Assembly: GCA_965655625.1 (NCBI GenBank)
Contig: CBFHHA010000007.1
Coordinates: 14,339 to 78,338 of the forward strand
Source of the DNA: CAJJDF01 sp965655625
Lineage (GTDB): Bacteria; Bacteroidota; Bacteroidia; Flavobacteriales_D; CAJJDF01
DNA length: 64,000 nt
Reading direction: 5' to 3'
Shown: positions 1-8,092 of the stretch, one piece after another
Layout of the letters: each line of letters starts with the position of its first letter
Position numbering within the stretch: position 1 is the stretch's first letter
The notes under the pieces: generated by a model
Databases searched by the model: none
Told to the model about the DNA's origin: nothing
Seen by the model: only the letters and a program-made list of their open reading frames with translations
Translations under genes and position numbers: made by a program

Positions 1-2
1 AC

Positions 3-390
3 ACGGCAAAGTACAAAAATGGAGGAGTTATGTTTTCTTCCAATTATAAATTGAATACTTACAACAAGAATGTAGATTACATGTTTGGCAATACAGCACA
101 CTACTTTAAATGTATTTTATTCTAAAAAGATAAAGAAGGTAACATTGATGCCATACATTGGTTCTTATGTCGAGCATGGAAATACTGACATCGAGCATGG
201 AAAGTATGAGGAAAATACAGGAGGTTCTTTGTTATTCGGAACAGTTGGAACACAGTTGTTTCTGAATAATATTCAACTCGAATTGCTGTATCAACATACC
301 CTCATAAACAAGTTGAACGGAACTCTTCAACTTGACACAAGAAATAGAGTTCAGTTAGGAGTCCATTATTTATTTAATAGAAAAGAGTGA
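3..390 (+). pseudogene. 3' end of an outer-membrane beta-barrel (transporter-like) gene, apparently frameshifted
   Basis: Positions 3-101 read in one frame as barrel-like sequence (for example KYKNGGVMFSS and DYMFGNTAH), which then meets a stop at 123. The continuation is in the next frame from about 103: TLNVFYSKK, then LMPYIGSYVEHG, NTGGSLLF and a C-terminal strand ending in F (GVHYLF plus a short tail). The two pieces join smoothly if one base around 102 is skipped, so I read a single gene with a +1 indel; the only start in the second frame is a TTG at 85, which is unconvincing. Alternating polar/aromatic strands and position directly upstream of an MbnP/peroxidase pair fit the transporter-like barrel often found in such clusters. 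The start lies left of the window. Whether the indel is biological or an assembly error cannot be told from here. Confidence 0.6.
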
Positions 391-487
391 GATTTGGTCC
401 TAGATGAAAAATAAATACGTCTTTGTGAAAAACAATAGACAATTAACTTAAAATACACTAAATTTAAAACTACCAAAAACGACAAAT

Positions 488-1297
488 ATGAAAAACACAA
501 TTTTAGCCTTAGCTTCACTTATTTTAATAGGAACAAGTTGTAAGAAGACAGATGATCCTATGGATAATAAAACGGACATGGTAAATACAGAAGTAAGTTT
601 TATTTTTAAACAAAAATACAATGACAATGAAGTACTATCCTCTGATTTAGCCAGTACACAATACACTAATGCAAAAGGAAATGTTCATACAATTTCAAAA
701 TTACAATATTTGGTTTCTAATATTACGTTGCACAAAACTGATGGAAGCGAAGTAGATTTAGGAGGGTACAACTTTGTGGATATCGATAAGCCATTAACTC
801 GATTTTATACTCCGGGAGTTGCTATTCCTGAGGGGAAATACACGGGAATCTCAATGACTTTTGGTTTTGATGAAGAAGATAACCAAGACGGTGCTTACAC
901 GGATTTGAACGCAGCTTCATGGTCTTGGCCAATGATGATTGGAGGCGGTTATCATTTCTTAAAGTTCGAAGGAATGTTTGTGGATAATTCAGGAACCATG
1001 AAAGGGTTTGCTTACCACAATGGAACGGCCTCAAAAATGGAGAATGGAACGAGAATCAATGAAGCAAATCATTTTAGAGTAAGATTGTGGGATTACAATG
1101 GAGGGTTTGAAGTGAAAGAAGGAGAGAGGTTGAATATAGACATTGATATGAATATAGAAGAGTGGTTTCAAAATCCGGTGTTGTGGGATTTAAACCAGTA
1201 TCACATGATGTTAATGCCTAACTATACCGCACAAAAGATGATGAACAAAAATGGAAAATCTGTGTTCTCATTGGGAACAATTGCACCACAGTTATAA
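488..1297 (+). CDS. MbnP-like periplasmic/outer-membrane lipoprotein
   Basis: A 269-residue lipoprotein: the signal peptide ends in a lipobox with Cys18 (GTSCKK). The rest resembles the MbnP family: KLQYLVSNITLH near residue 80, then a glycine-rich section with a Trp pair (W145-S-W147) followed by GGGYHFLKFEG, and a C-terminal MNIEEWFQNP motif. In characterised relatives, MbnP binds copper after its partner diheme enzyme MbnH converts a Trp to kynurenine; that such chemistry occurs here is inference. The gene is followed after 8 bp by a diheme peroxidase, so the pair is almost surely one operon, and a barrel gene lies just upstream. Role in copper or other metal handling at the cell surface is the best guess. 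Confidence 0.75.
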   Translation: MKNTILALASLILIGTSCKKTDDPMDNKTDMVNTEVSFIFKQKYNDNEVLSSDLASTQYTNAKGNVHTISKLQYLVSNITLHKTDGSEVDLGGYNFVDIDKPLTRFYTPGVAIPEGKYTGISMTFGFDEEDNQDGAYTDLNAASWSWPMMIGGGYHFLKFEGMFVDNSGTMKGFAYHNGTASKMENGTRINEANHFRVRLWDYNGGFEVKEGERLNIDIDMNIEEWFQNPVLWDLNQYHMMLMPNYTAQKMMNKNGKSVFSLGTIAPQL

Positions 1298-1305
1298 AAT
1301 AAAAT

Positions 1306-2430
1306 ATGAAGGGAATAAAAATAATTAGCTTAGTTATCGCCATTGCAGGATGTATTTCATCATGCCGCAGAGAAGGCTGTACGGATGAAATGGCCGATAA
1401 TTTTGATTCTAAAGCCAAAGTAGATAATGGAACATGCGAATATGGTAGCGAGTCGGGAACGCCAACACCTCTTTCGCTTTATATTCCAGCTACTTTTGGT
1501 AGGTTTTTGCCTGCACCGACCATTCCTGCGGATAATCCGACAACCGTTGAAGGTGTGGAACTTGGAAAGAAGTTATTTTTTGACAAAACCTTATCTGCTG
1601 ATTTGACTCAAGCTTGTGCGAGTTGCCACCTGCCTTCCCAATCTTTTGATGATACCAATAGATTTAGTGTAGGAATTGATGGAATTGCAGGAACCAGAAA
1701 TGCAATGCCTATCTTTAATCATGCTTGGAACTCGAACAAGAAGTTTTTTTGGGATGGAAGAGCACTAGGATTGGAGGAGCAAGCTTTAGAACCCGTCACA
1801 AATCCAATAGAGATGCACGATACTTGGTCCAATGTGGTTGCAAAATTGCAGGCCGATGCTTCCTATCCAAGTATGTTTCGTGCAGCTTTTGGAACTTCTA
1901 CTGTTGATTCACTTCTGGCAGCTAAAGCAATTGCTCAATACGAAAGAACATTGATTTCGGGAAATTCAAGATTTGATCAATACACGCTAAGACAAATAGC
2001 GCTTACACCTTCTGAACTTTCTGGATATAATTTGTTCATGAGTGAATCTGGAGCCGATTGTTTTCATTGTCATGGAGACATTACGAACCCGCTTTGGACT
2101 GATAATTTGTTTCACAACAATGGGCTGGACGCCTCGTTTACTGATAACGGATTAGGAGATGTAACGGGTAATCCTGCGGACAATGGAAAGTTTAAAACAC
2201 CTAGTTTGAGAAATTTGGCGTTTACTGCTCCTTACATGCACGATGGGAGATTTCAAACATTGGATGAAGTAATAGACCATTACAGCTCTGGACTTAAAGC
2301 TTCTTCGACTGTATCTCCCTTACTTAAAAATGTAAGTGCTGGAGGTGTTCAACTGTCACCACAAGAAAAAGCCGATTTAAAAGCATTTTTACTTACATTA
2401 ACCGATTCTAGTTTTGTTTCTGGATATTAA
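1306..2430 (+). CDS. Diheme cytochrome c peroxidase, MbnH/CcpA-like lipoprotein
   Basis: A 374-residue exported protein with two c-type heme sites: C104-A-S-C107-H108 and C252-F-H-C255-H256. The family motif YMHDGRFQTLDEV follows near the C-terminus, with the Met that usually ligates a heme. The N-terminus has a lipobox (IAGC16). Between it and the catalytic region is a cysteine-bounded segment beginning GCTDEMADNF and ending NGTCEY, a short Asp/Asn-rich motif seen in secreted proteins of marine Bacteroidota. The enzyme family reduces peroxide or, in the MbnH branch, oxidises a Trp on a partner protein. The immediately preceding MbnP-like gene favours the MbnH role. Both hemes need the cytochrome c maturation system, which is not in the window. 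Confidence 0.85.
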   Translation: MKGIKIISLVIAIAGCISSCRREGCTDEMADNFDSKAKVDNGTCEYGSESGTPTPLSLYIPATFGRFLPAPTIPADNPTTVEGVELGKKLFFDKTLSADLTQACASCHLPSQSFDDTNRFSVGIDGIAGTRNAMPIFNHAWNSNKKFFWDGRALGLEEQALEPVTNPIEMHDTWSNVVAKLQADASYPSMFRAAFGTSTVDSLLAAKAIAQYERTLISGNSRFDQYTLRQIALTPSELSGYNLFMSESGADCFHCHGDITNPLWTDNLFHNNGLDASFTDNGLGDVTGNPADNGKFKTPSLRNLAFTAPYMHDGRFQTLDEVIDHYSSGLKASSTVSPLLKNVSAGGVQLSPQEKADLKAFLLTLTDSSFVSGY

Positions 2431-2623
2431 ATCGATTAAAAAGTAACTTCATTGAGTTGATCTTTTAGCCAAGTTGTGACACTGTATCGGGTTTGGTAAC
2501 AAGGAACCATACCCCAACTTTATCTTTTTACTTAAAAGTGTGCGAGATTAGAAACAAATCGGTTGTTAGAAGTTATTAAATTAAATTACTAGTACTGAAT
2601 TATTTTTTTTAACTACCTGATAA

Positions 2624-3508
2624 TTATCTAGAAATGAAGGATAAAACTTTGTTGCTGTAATTTTGGAATCCCATAACTAGAGGCAAGTCTCCGTGGTTCC
2701 CTCCATCAATTCTGTGAGGTTCTTTGAAAGTTCCTGTGTGGCGTTCAAAAATAGCTTCTCCATTCGAAATCGATAGGTAATCGTCCTCTTTACCATGAAT
2801 CCACATGAGTGGTTGAGACACGTTTTTTATTTTTTCAACATTATCAAACTTCAGACTTGTAAAAAAGGTAGAGGAGACATCAAGTAGTAAAGCTTCTTCC
2901 GTTAAATTCTCAACAGAGGCCATTGGAGCCTCTATGATAAGCTTGTTAGGAGCTGATACAGTATAATAGGCTGACAAATCTATAGCGGGAATTGTTCCTA
3001 AACTAAACCCATACATAATGACTTGGTTGCTGGTTACATTTTTGGAATCTAACCAATCGAGGCATGTTCTTACGTCTTGGTATAAGCTTTCTTCTGTTGA
3101 TTTCCCTGTGGATAAACCATAACCTCTGTAGTCCATCATTAGCACACCAAACCTATTTTTACTTCCAGTATTTGCTAAAAGTTTAGCCCTTTGCCAATAA
3201 GCATCCATGTGCTTGGATTGTCCATGACAGTATACAATTATGGTGTCGTTGGAAATAGAATTTATGTTGCCAATGTATACGGCATAAATCGTTTCTCCTT
3301 CGGATTCATTTGGCAGCTTTGATTGTAAAGTCATAAGGTGAATGTTGCTGTCCGCTATGTTGTAGCTTTGTGGCAACGTTATTTCGTTTTCTCCTTCGTA
3401 ATTTTCAAACTTGTATTCGGTTATCTTTTCACCCAAAAAAGGCAAGTCATCCATTTTAAAACAAGAGGAAAAAGCAATCAGACTAAAAATATAGAGTAGG
3501 TATTTCAT
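2624..3508 (-). CDS. Alpha/beta-hydrolase lipoprotein
   Basis: A 294-residue lipoprotein (signal ending FSSC16) with an alpha/beta-hydrolase fold: oxyanion segment IIVYCHGQSKH, then DYRGYGLSTG, the nucleophile elbow GFSLG with Ser169, a late acidic stretch HGKEDDYLS and the His in GGNHGDLP. The DYRGYG motif is typical of the serine aminopeptidase/BAAT-like (YqjL/FrsA-like) branch, so an esterase or acyl hydrolase facing the periplasm is likely; the substrate cannot be told. It is followed 21 bp upstream on the same strand by another lipoprotein gene (3530-4204), suggesting a two-gene unit. Confidence 0.75.
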   Translation of the reverse strand: MKYLLYIFSLIAFSSCFKMDDLPFLGEKITEYKFENYEGENEITLPQSYNIADSNIHLMTLQSKLPNESEGETIYAVYIGNINSISNDTIIVYCHGQSKHMDAYWQRAKLLANTGSKNRFGVLMMDYRGYGLSTGKSTEESLYQDVRTCLDWLDSKNVTSNQVIMYGFSLGTIPAIDLSAYYTVSAPNKLIIEAPMASVENLTEEALLLDVSSTFFTSLKFDNVEKIKNVSQPLMWIHGKEDDYLSISNGEAIFERHTGTFKEPHRIDGGNHGDLPLVMGFQNYSNKVLSFISR

Positions 3509-3529
3509 AATTGTAGTAGGTTTAATGAG

Positions 3530-4204
3530 TTAAAATTTTCTGCCAATTCCAAAATAGATTCCAGAAGCTCCATTTTCCCCAAGAATAGAAAAATAAGGAA
3601 CAAACAAATTGACATTGTTGTGACTCGGTGCCAGAAATTTAGTTTCTATGGAATAGAACCATTTTTTTGATTTGAGAACAACACCCAGCTGCGGATTCAC
3701 AAGCCACCTGTCTAGCTGAGGTCTTTCTTGGGAACGAAACGCACCAAGTTCCCACCAATTAGAAACACCCGCATAGAAATAATGCTCTTTTTCACCAAAG
3801 TTCCAAAATGCATTAACATCCAGTTGTGGCCAAAACTTAAACATCCTATCATTCATGTCGTACACCGCATTTCCGTTTACTGAAGTACTAAGCGAAGGAA
3901 TGAAAGGTTTTTTTGATTCATAGATTCTATAAGTCGCTCCTATATCCGTTTGAATATTACCGAAGAGCAAAGAGGTGAAATGAATACTGCCAAATACGGT
4001 AAGGTTTGTGTCAATTCCGCGCGCATAAACAACAGAACTTAAAGGGATTGGGATTACCGCTCCCGCAAATTCTATGGTAGGACCACCAATATCTAAGGCC
4101 AATACTTGCTGACCTTTTTCGAGAGGCTCCACAAATCTTGAAGAAGCACAGGAGGCCAGAATAATTGTTAGGATAACAATGTAGAGTGAATGGAATGATT
4201 TCAA
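3530..4204 (-). CDS. Outer-membrane lipoprotein with barrel-like C-terminal region
   Basis: A 224-residue protein with a lipoprotein signal (ILASC19). The body alternates polar and hydrophobic residues in strand-length runs (for example VYARGIDTNLTVFGSIHF and FYAGVSNWWELGAF) and ends in GIYFGIGRKF, a terminal aromatic strand typical of outer-membrane barrels. No catalytic motif is visible and I do not recognise a named family. It is probably co-transcribed with the downstream hydrolase lipoprotein (21-bp gap). Function unknown. Confidence 0.6.
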   Translation of the reverse strand: MKSFHSLYIVILTIILASCASSRFVEPLEKGQQVLALDIGGPTIEFAGAVIPIPLSSVVYARGIDTNLTVFGSIHFTSLLFGNIQTDIGATYRIYESKKPFIPSLSTSVNGNAVYDMNDRMFKFWPQLDVNAFWNFGEKEHYFYAGVSNWWELGAFRSQERPQLDRWLVNPQLGVVLKSKKWFYSIETKFLAPSHNNVNLFVPYFSILGENGASGIYFGIGRKF

Positions 4205-4283
4205 AATTATTTACTTTTAATTGAACGAATACTAAATAATGAATAAGTGGCGTTTAACACCCTCTTAATTTAAACCAAAAGTA

Positions 4284-5066
4284 ATGAAAATGAAAAACAA
4301 ATGGATTATCATATGGGCAATAGTTTTGATAAGCAACTTTTCAAATTCTCAAAAGTCGGATGAGTTTGTTACAAAATCAAATGAGAACTCTTTGGGTATG
4401 GATTTTGGCCTTGGAAATGGCAGTCCAAACTTTGGGATTACCTATCGAAGATTTTTTTCTGATTCGCGGTATAATTTTAGAGCCAATTTTAATTTAGGAG
4501 GATTGAATAACTTTCATTTTGTTGGTTCTAATGAGTATTTGTTTTTCCAAACCAACGACAGCATTATTCCTTTAATTGGTGTTTCAAGAAATCGTTTGGG
4601 TAGCGGAAACTATCAAAGAATAGAACTGGGAATCGAAAAAACCTTTGCTGTCTGGAAATTGAATTTGATTTGGGGAGGGGAGGTAACGTTTGGCCACTTA
4701 AGACGTGAAACTTACCAGCGTGTAGTGGAAGGAGGAATAGATACTGTAGAACAAAATGGATATAACTATTTTCAATATGGAGCAGTCTTCGATACGCTTA
4801 ATCCTTTAGGTAATTTAAATGATTTAAACTCAGTTTATCATTACTTCACTTGTGGACTCAATGTCCGTTTAGGATTTAAGTTAGATATTTCTCCCCGTTT
4901 TTATTTCACTTCTTTTATGACTTTGTCGAGCGAACTTCAAATGATTGCGCAAGAAAAATATCACTACTCGAGCGAACGATACAAAGAACATCTTGTGGTA
5001 GCCAAAGGAGGTAATTTTTTGAACTTTTACACTTCCATAAATGCAGGAATTCATTATCGGTTTTAG
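4284..5066 (+). CDS. Outer-membrane beta-barrel protein, function unknown
   Basis: A 260-residue secreted protein: a Sec signal peptide ending near FSNSQK, the Bacteroidota-typical cleavage context before Gln. It has an early FGLGNGSPNFGITYRRFF strand pair, followed by repeated amphipathic strands, and it ends in SINAGIHYRF, a classic last beta-strand with a terminal Phe. An alternative ATG lies two codons downstream (4290). It stands alone between a divergent lipoprotein gene and alaS. No specific family is recognised, so no role is assigned beyond outer-membrane location. Confidence 0.6.
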   Translation: MKMKNKWIIIWAIVLISNFSNSQKSDEFVTKSNENSLGMDFGLGNGSPNFGITYRRFFSDSRYNFRANFNLGGLNNFHFVGSNEYLFFQTNDSIIPLIGVSRNRLGSGNYQRIELGIEKTFAVWKLNLIWGGEVTFGHLRRETYQRVVEGGIDTVEQNGYNYFQYGAVFDTLNPLGNLNDLNSVYHYFTCGLNVRLGFKLDISPRFYFTSFMTLSSELQMIAQEKYHYSSERYKEHLVVAKGGNFLNFYTSINAGIHYRF

Positions 5067-5115
5067 GCAAAGTTTGGGAGTGAAAAAGGTCTGGATAATA
5101 TTTTATTTCAAGTTC

Positions 5116-5144
5116 TTGTTTCAACTCAATTTATGTTATTTTTG
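5116..5144 (+). promoter_or_regulatory. Promoter of alaS
   Basis: TTG at 5116-5118, an 18-bp spacer and TATTTTTG at 5137-5144 match the Bacteroidota primary sigma consensus (-33 TTG, -7 TAnnTTTG). Transcription would begin about 5150, giving a short leader before the ATG at 5168. Confidence 0.6.
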
Positions 5145-5167
5145 TTGATTAATCCCAAACAACAAAA

Positions 5168-7798
5168 ATGACTGCAAAGGAAATACGCCAGCAATACAAA
5201 GATTTTTTTCAATCGAAAGGACACAAAATAGTTGATTCTGCGCCAATTGTGGTGAAGAATGACCCTACTTTGATGTTCAACAATGCCGGAATGAATCAAT
5301 TCAAAGATTTGTTTTTAGGAAACAAAGAAATCAAAGATGCGCGTGTTGCCAATTCACAAAAATGCTTGAGAGTTTCAGGAAAACACAACGATTTGGAAGA
5401 AGTAGGAGTAGACACCTACCACCACACGATGTTTGAGATGCTGGGGAATTGGTCGTTTGGAGATTACTTTAAGAAAGAAGCCATCGAATGGGCTTGGGAA
5501 TTACTAACCGAAGTGTACAAGCTGGACAAAGACAGATTGTATGTAACAGTTTTTGAGGGCGATAATGAAGATGGCACAAGTCTGGATCAAGAGGCCAAAG
5601 ACATTTGGAGTAAAATTGTTTCGGAGGATAAAATTATTTTAGCAGATAAAAAAGACAATTTTTGGGAAATGGGAGAAGTAGGACCGTGTGGACCTTGCTC
5701 CGAAATTCACGTAGATTTAAGAGACCAAGCTGAGATTGATAAAGTGGGAGGAAGAGAATTGGTGAATGAAGATCACCCTCAAGTAGTAGAGATTTGGAAT
5801 TTGGTATTTATGCAGTACAACCGAATTAAGGATGGTTCGTTGCATCCACTTCCGGCTCAGCACGTAGATACAGGAATGGGATTTGAGCGATTGGTGATGG
5901 CCATGCAAGGCAAAAAATCAAATTACGACACAGATGTTTTTTCTCCCTTAATTCAAGAAATCGAAAAGATTTCGGAGAGGAAATATAAAGAAGGAGAAGG
6001 GCATTCGGAAGAACAAACGAAAACGAACATTGCCATTCGAGTGATTGCAGATCACATCAGGACTTTGGCTTTTGCCATTGCAGATGGGCAATTACCATCC
6101 AATACTGGAGCAGGTTATGTGATTCGCAGAATATTGAGAAGAGCGGTGCGATACGGTTACCAAGTATTGAATTTGAAAGAACCGTTTTTCTACAAATTAG
6201 TTGAGGTATTGACCAAAGAAATGGGAGGAGCATTTCCAGAACTTATTGCACAAAAAGAACTGTGTACCAAAGTGATAAAAGAAGAAGAAATATCTTTTTA
6301 CCGAACTTTGGAACAAGGAATTAAACGAATGGATGATTTGATGGAAGCCAACAAATCAACTAAAATAATAGAAGGGAAAGATGCATTTGAATTGTATGAT
6401 ACCTTTGGGTTTCCGTTTGATTTAACGGCATTAATTGCCTCGGAAAACGGTTTTGAAGTGTCCGAAAAAGAATTCGAAATCTGCCTGTTAGAACAGAAAG
6501 ACAGAAGCAAAAAAGCGAGTAAGGTAGATACTTCGGATTGGGTAGTTTTGAAAGAAGATGAAGTTCAAGAATTTATTGGGTACGATTCATTGGATTCAAG
6601 TGTGTACATAACTCGTTACCGAAAAGTAAAAGCCAAAAACAAAGAGTTTTACCAATTGGTGTTTAATTTCACTCCTTTCTATGCAGAAGGAGGTGGGCAA
6701 GTAGGTGACACAGGATTTATTGAGTCTGAGAATGAGAAAGTTTTTATCACCAATACAAAAAAGGAAGATGGACTTATTTTGCATTACACGGATAAATTGC
6801 CTGAGCATCCCACGTTGATGTTTTATGCCGAGGTGAATGCAAAAAACAGAGCCTTAACAGCCAATAATCACACGGCTACGCACCTTCTGCACAAAGCATT
6901 GCAAGATGTATTGGGAGAACACGTAGAACAAAAAGGTTCGTTGGTGAACGAGAAATATTTGAGGTTTGATTTTTCGCACTTTAGTAAAGTAACTGACGAA
7001 GAAATAGCCGAAATTGAGACTCGAGTAAATGCCGAGATCCGCAAGGACATATACTTGAATGAATTGCGAAATACTCCTATGAAAAAAGCTCAGGAATTGG
7101 GTGCAAAAGCTTTGTTTGGAGAAAAGTACGGAGATTTAGTTCGTGTTATTCAGTTTGGAGATTCTATTGAATTATGTGGAGGAATTCACGTTTCATCAAC
7201 GGGGAAATTAGGTTCTTTTAAAATCACTTCAGAAAGTTCTACAGCCGCGGGAATAAGAAGAATAGAAGCCATTACAAGCGAAACAGCCGATAAATTTGTG
7301 AACGAGAAATTGAAAGTGGTTGATGAGTTGAATATTCTGTTAAAATCGCCTAAAGATTTGAAATTGGCAGTGGAAGAGTTGTTGCAGAAAAATAGTTCTC
7401 AAGCCAAAGAAATTGAAAAGCTAAAAGCGGCTCAAGCAGGAAATTTAAAAGAGGACTTGAAGAAAGAAATCAAGCAAGTAAACGGAATTAATTTCTTGGC
7501 TAAAAAAGTGGATTTGGATCCAAAAGGAATTAAAACGATTGCCTTTCAATTGAAATCGGAGATGGATAATTTGTGTTTAGTGTTGTGCAATGAAACGGGT
7601 GGAAAAGCAAATATTACCATTTTGGTTTCCGAAGAATTATCAAAATCCAAAGATCTGCACGCTGGAAATATGGTGCGTGAACTTGCCAAAGAAATCAATG
7701 GTGGAGGAGGAGGACAACCTTTCTTTGCTTCAGCAGGAGGAAGTAATCCAGACGGGATTGGGAAGGTGTTGGAGTTGGCTAAGAGTTTTGTTTCTTAA
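5168..7798 (+). CDS. alaS: Alanyl-tRNA synthetase
   Basis: An 876-residue cytoplasmic enzyme charging tRNA-Ala, of normal family length. Residues 1 to about 240 form the class II catalytic domain (motif 1 region FFQSKGHKIVDSAPIV, then FNNAGMNQFKDLFLG, and VDTGMGFERL). A tRNA-recognition helical domain follows, then the editing domain with its four zinc ligands H568-x3-H572 and C670-x3-H674. The C-Ala domain ends in the Gly-rich GGGGGQPFFASAGG. All domains are intact. The gene is monocistronic in appearance, with a good promoter upstream and a bidirectional terminator beyond the 3' gap. Confidence 0.98.
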   Translation: MTAKEIRQQYKDFFQSKGHKIVDSAPIVVKNDPTLMFNNAGMNQFKDLFLGNKEIKDARVANSQKCLRVSGKHNDLEEVGVDTYHHTMFEMLGNWSFGDYFKKEAIEWAWELLTEVYKLDKDRLYVTVFEGDNEDGTSLDQEAKDIWSKIVSEDKIILADKKDNFWEMGEVGPCGPCSEIHVDLRDQAEIDKVGGRELVNEDHPQVVEIWNLVFMQYNRIKDGSLHPLPAQHVDTGMGFERLVMAMQGKKSNYDTDVFSPLIQEIEKISERKYKEGEGHSEEQTKTNIAIRVIADHIRTLAFAIADGQLPSNTGAGYVIRRILRRAVRYGYQVLNLKEPFFYKLVEVLTKEMGGAFPELIAQKELCTKVIKEEEISFYRTLEQGIKRMDDLMEANKSTKIIEGKDAFELYDTFGFPFDLTALIASENGFEVSEKEFEICLLEQKDRSKKASKVDTSDWVVLKEDEVQEFIGYDSLDSSVYITRYRKVKAKNKEFYQLVFNFTPFYAEGGGQVGDTGFIESENEKVFITNTKKEDGLILHYTDKLPEHPTLMFYAEVNAKNRALTANNHTATHLLHKALQDVLGEHVEQKGSLVNEKYLRFDFSHFSKVTDEEIAEIETRVNAEIRKDIYLNELRNTPMKKAQELGAKALFGEKYGDLVRVIQFGDSIELCGGIHVSSTGKLGSFKITSESSTAAGIRRIEAITSETADKFVNEKLKVVDELNILLKSPKDLKLAVEELLQKNSSQAKEIEKLKAAQAGNLKEDLKKEIKQVNGINFLAKKVDLDPKGIKTIAFQLKSEMDNLCLVLCNETGGKANITILVSEELSKSKDLHAGNMVRELAKEINGGGGGQPFFASAGGSNPDGIGKVLELAKSFVS

Positions 7799-7990
7799 AT
7801 TTTATTTTCAATTTAATTTGATTTAGTCATTTTGATTTTGACACAAAATCTTTGGATTTGGGGTAAGTTTTTCATTTTCACTGGCGTTAACAAATAACAA
7901 AAAGAATGATAAACCGTGTTACCTAAAAAACATGGAAGAAGGTGCAGTTTTGAAATACAAGACAGCCTGTTTTGACCAAAACTTAAACTA

Positions 7991-8032
7991 AAAAAACAGA
8001 GTGAAAATTAGTCAAATTTCACTCTGTTTTTT
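7991..8032. terminator. Bidirectional rho-independent terminator between alaS and hutU
   Basis: An A-run, the arm AACAGAGTGAAA, a short loop and the complementary arm TTTCACTCTGTT followed by a T-run form a symmetrical hairpin. It has U-tracts on both strands and so serves both convergent genes (alaS on +, hutU on -). Confidence 0.8.
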
Positions 8033-8047
8033 TTTAGATTTTACCTC

Positions 8048-8065
8048 ACAATCTGATCAGATTGT
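8048..8065. repeat. Perfect 18-bp palindrome downstream of hutU
   Basis: ACAATCTGATCAGATTGT reads the same on both strands. It lies 27 bp beyond the hutU stop and outside the terminator hairpin. It could be a protein-binding dyad or part of the hutU 3' end; there is no direct evidence for either. Confidence 0.5.
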
Positions 8066-8092
8066 CAGTTTGTATTATAATAGTTGTACATG

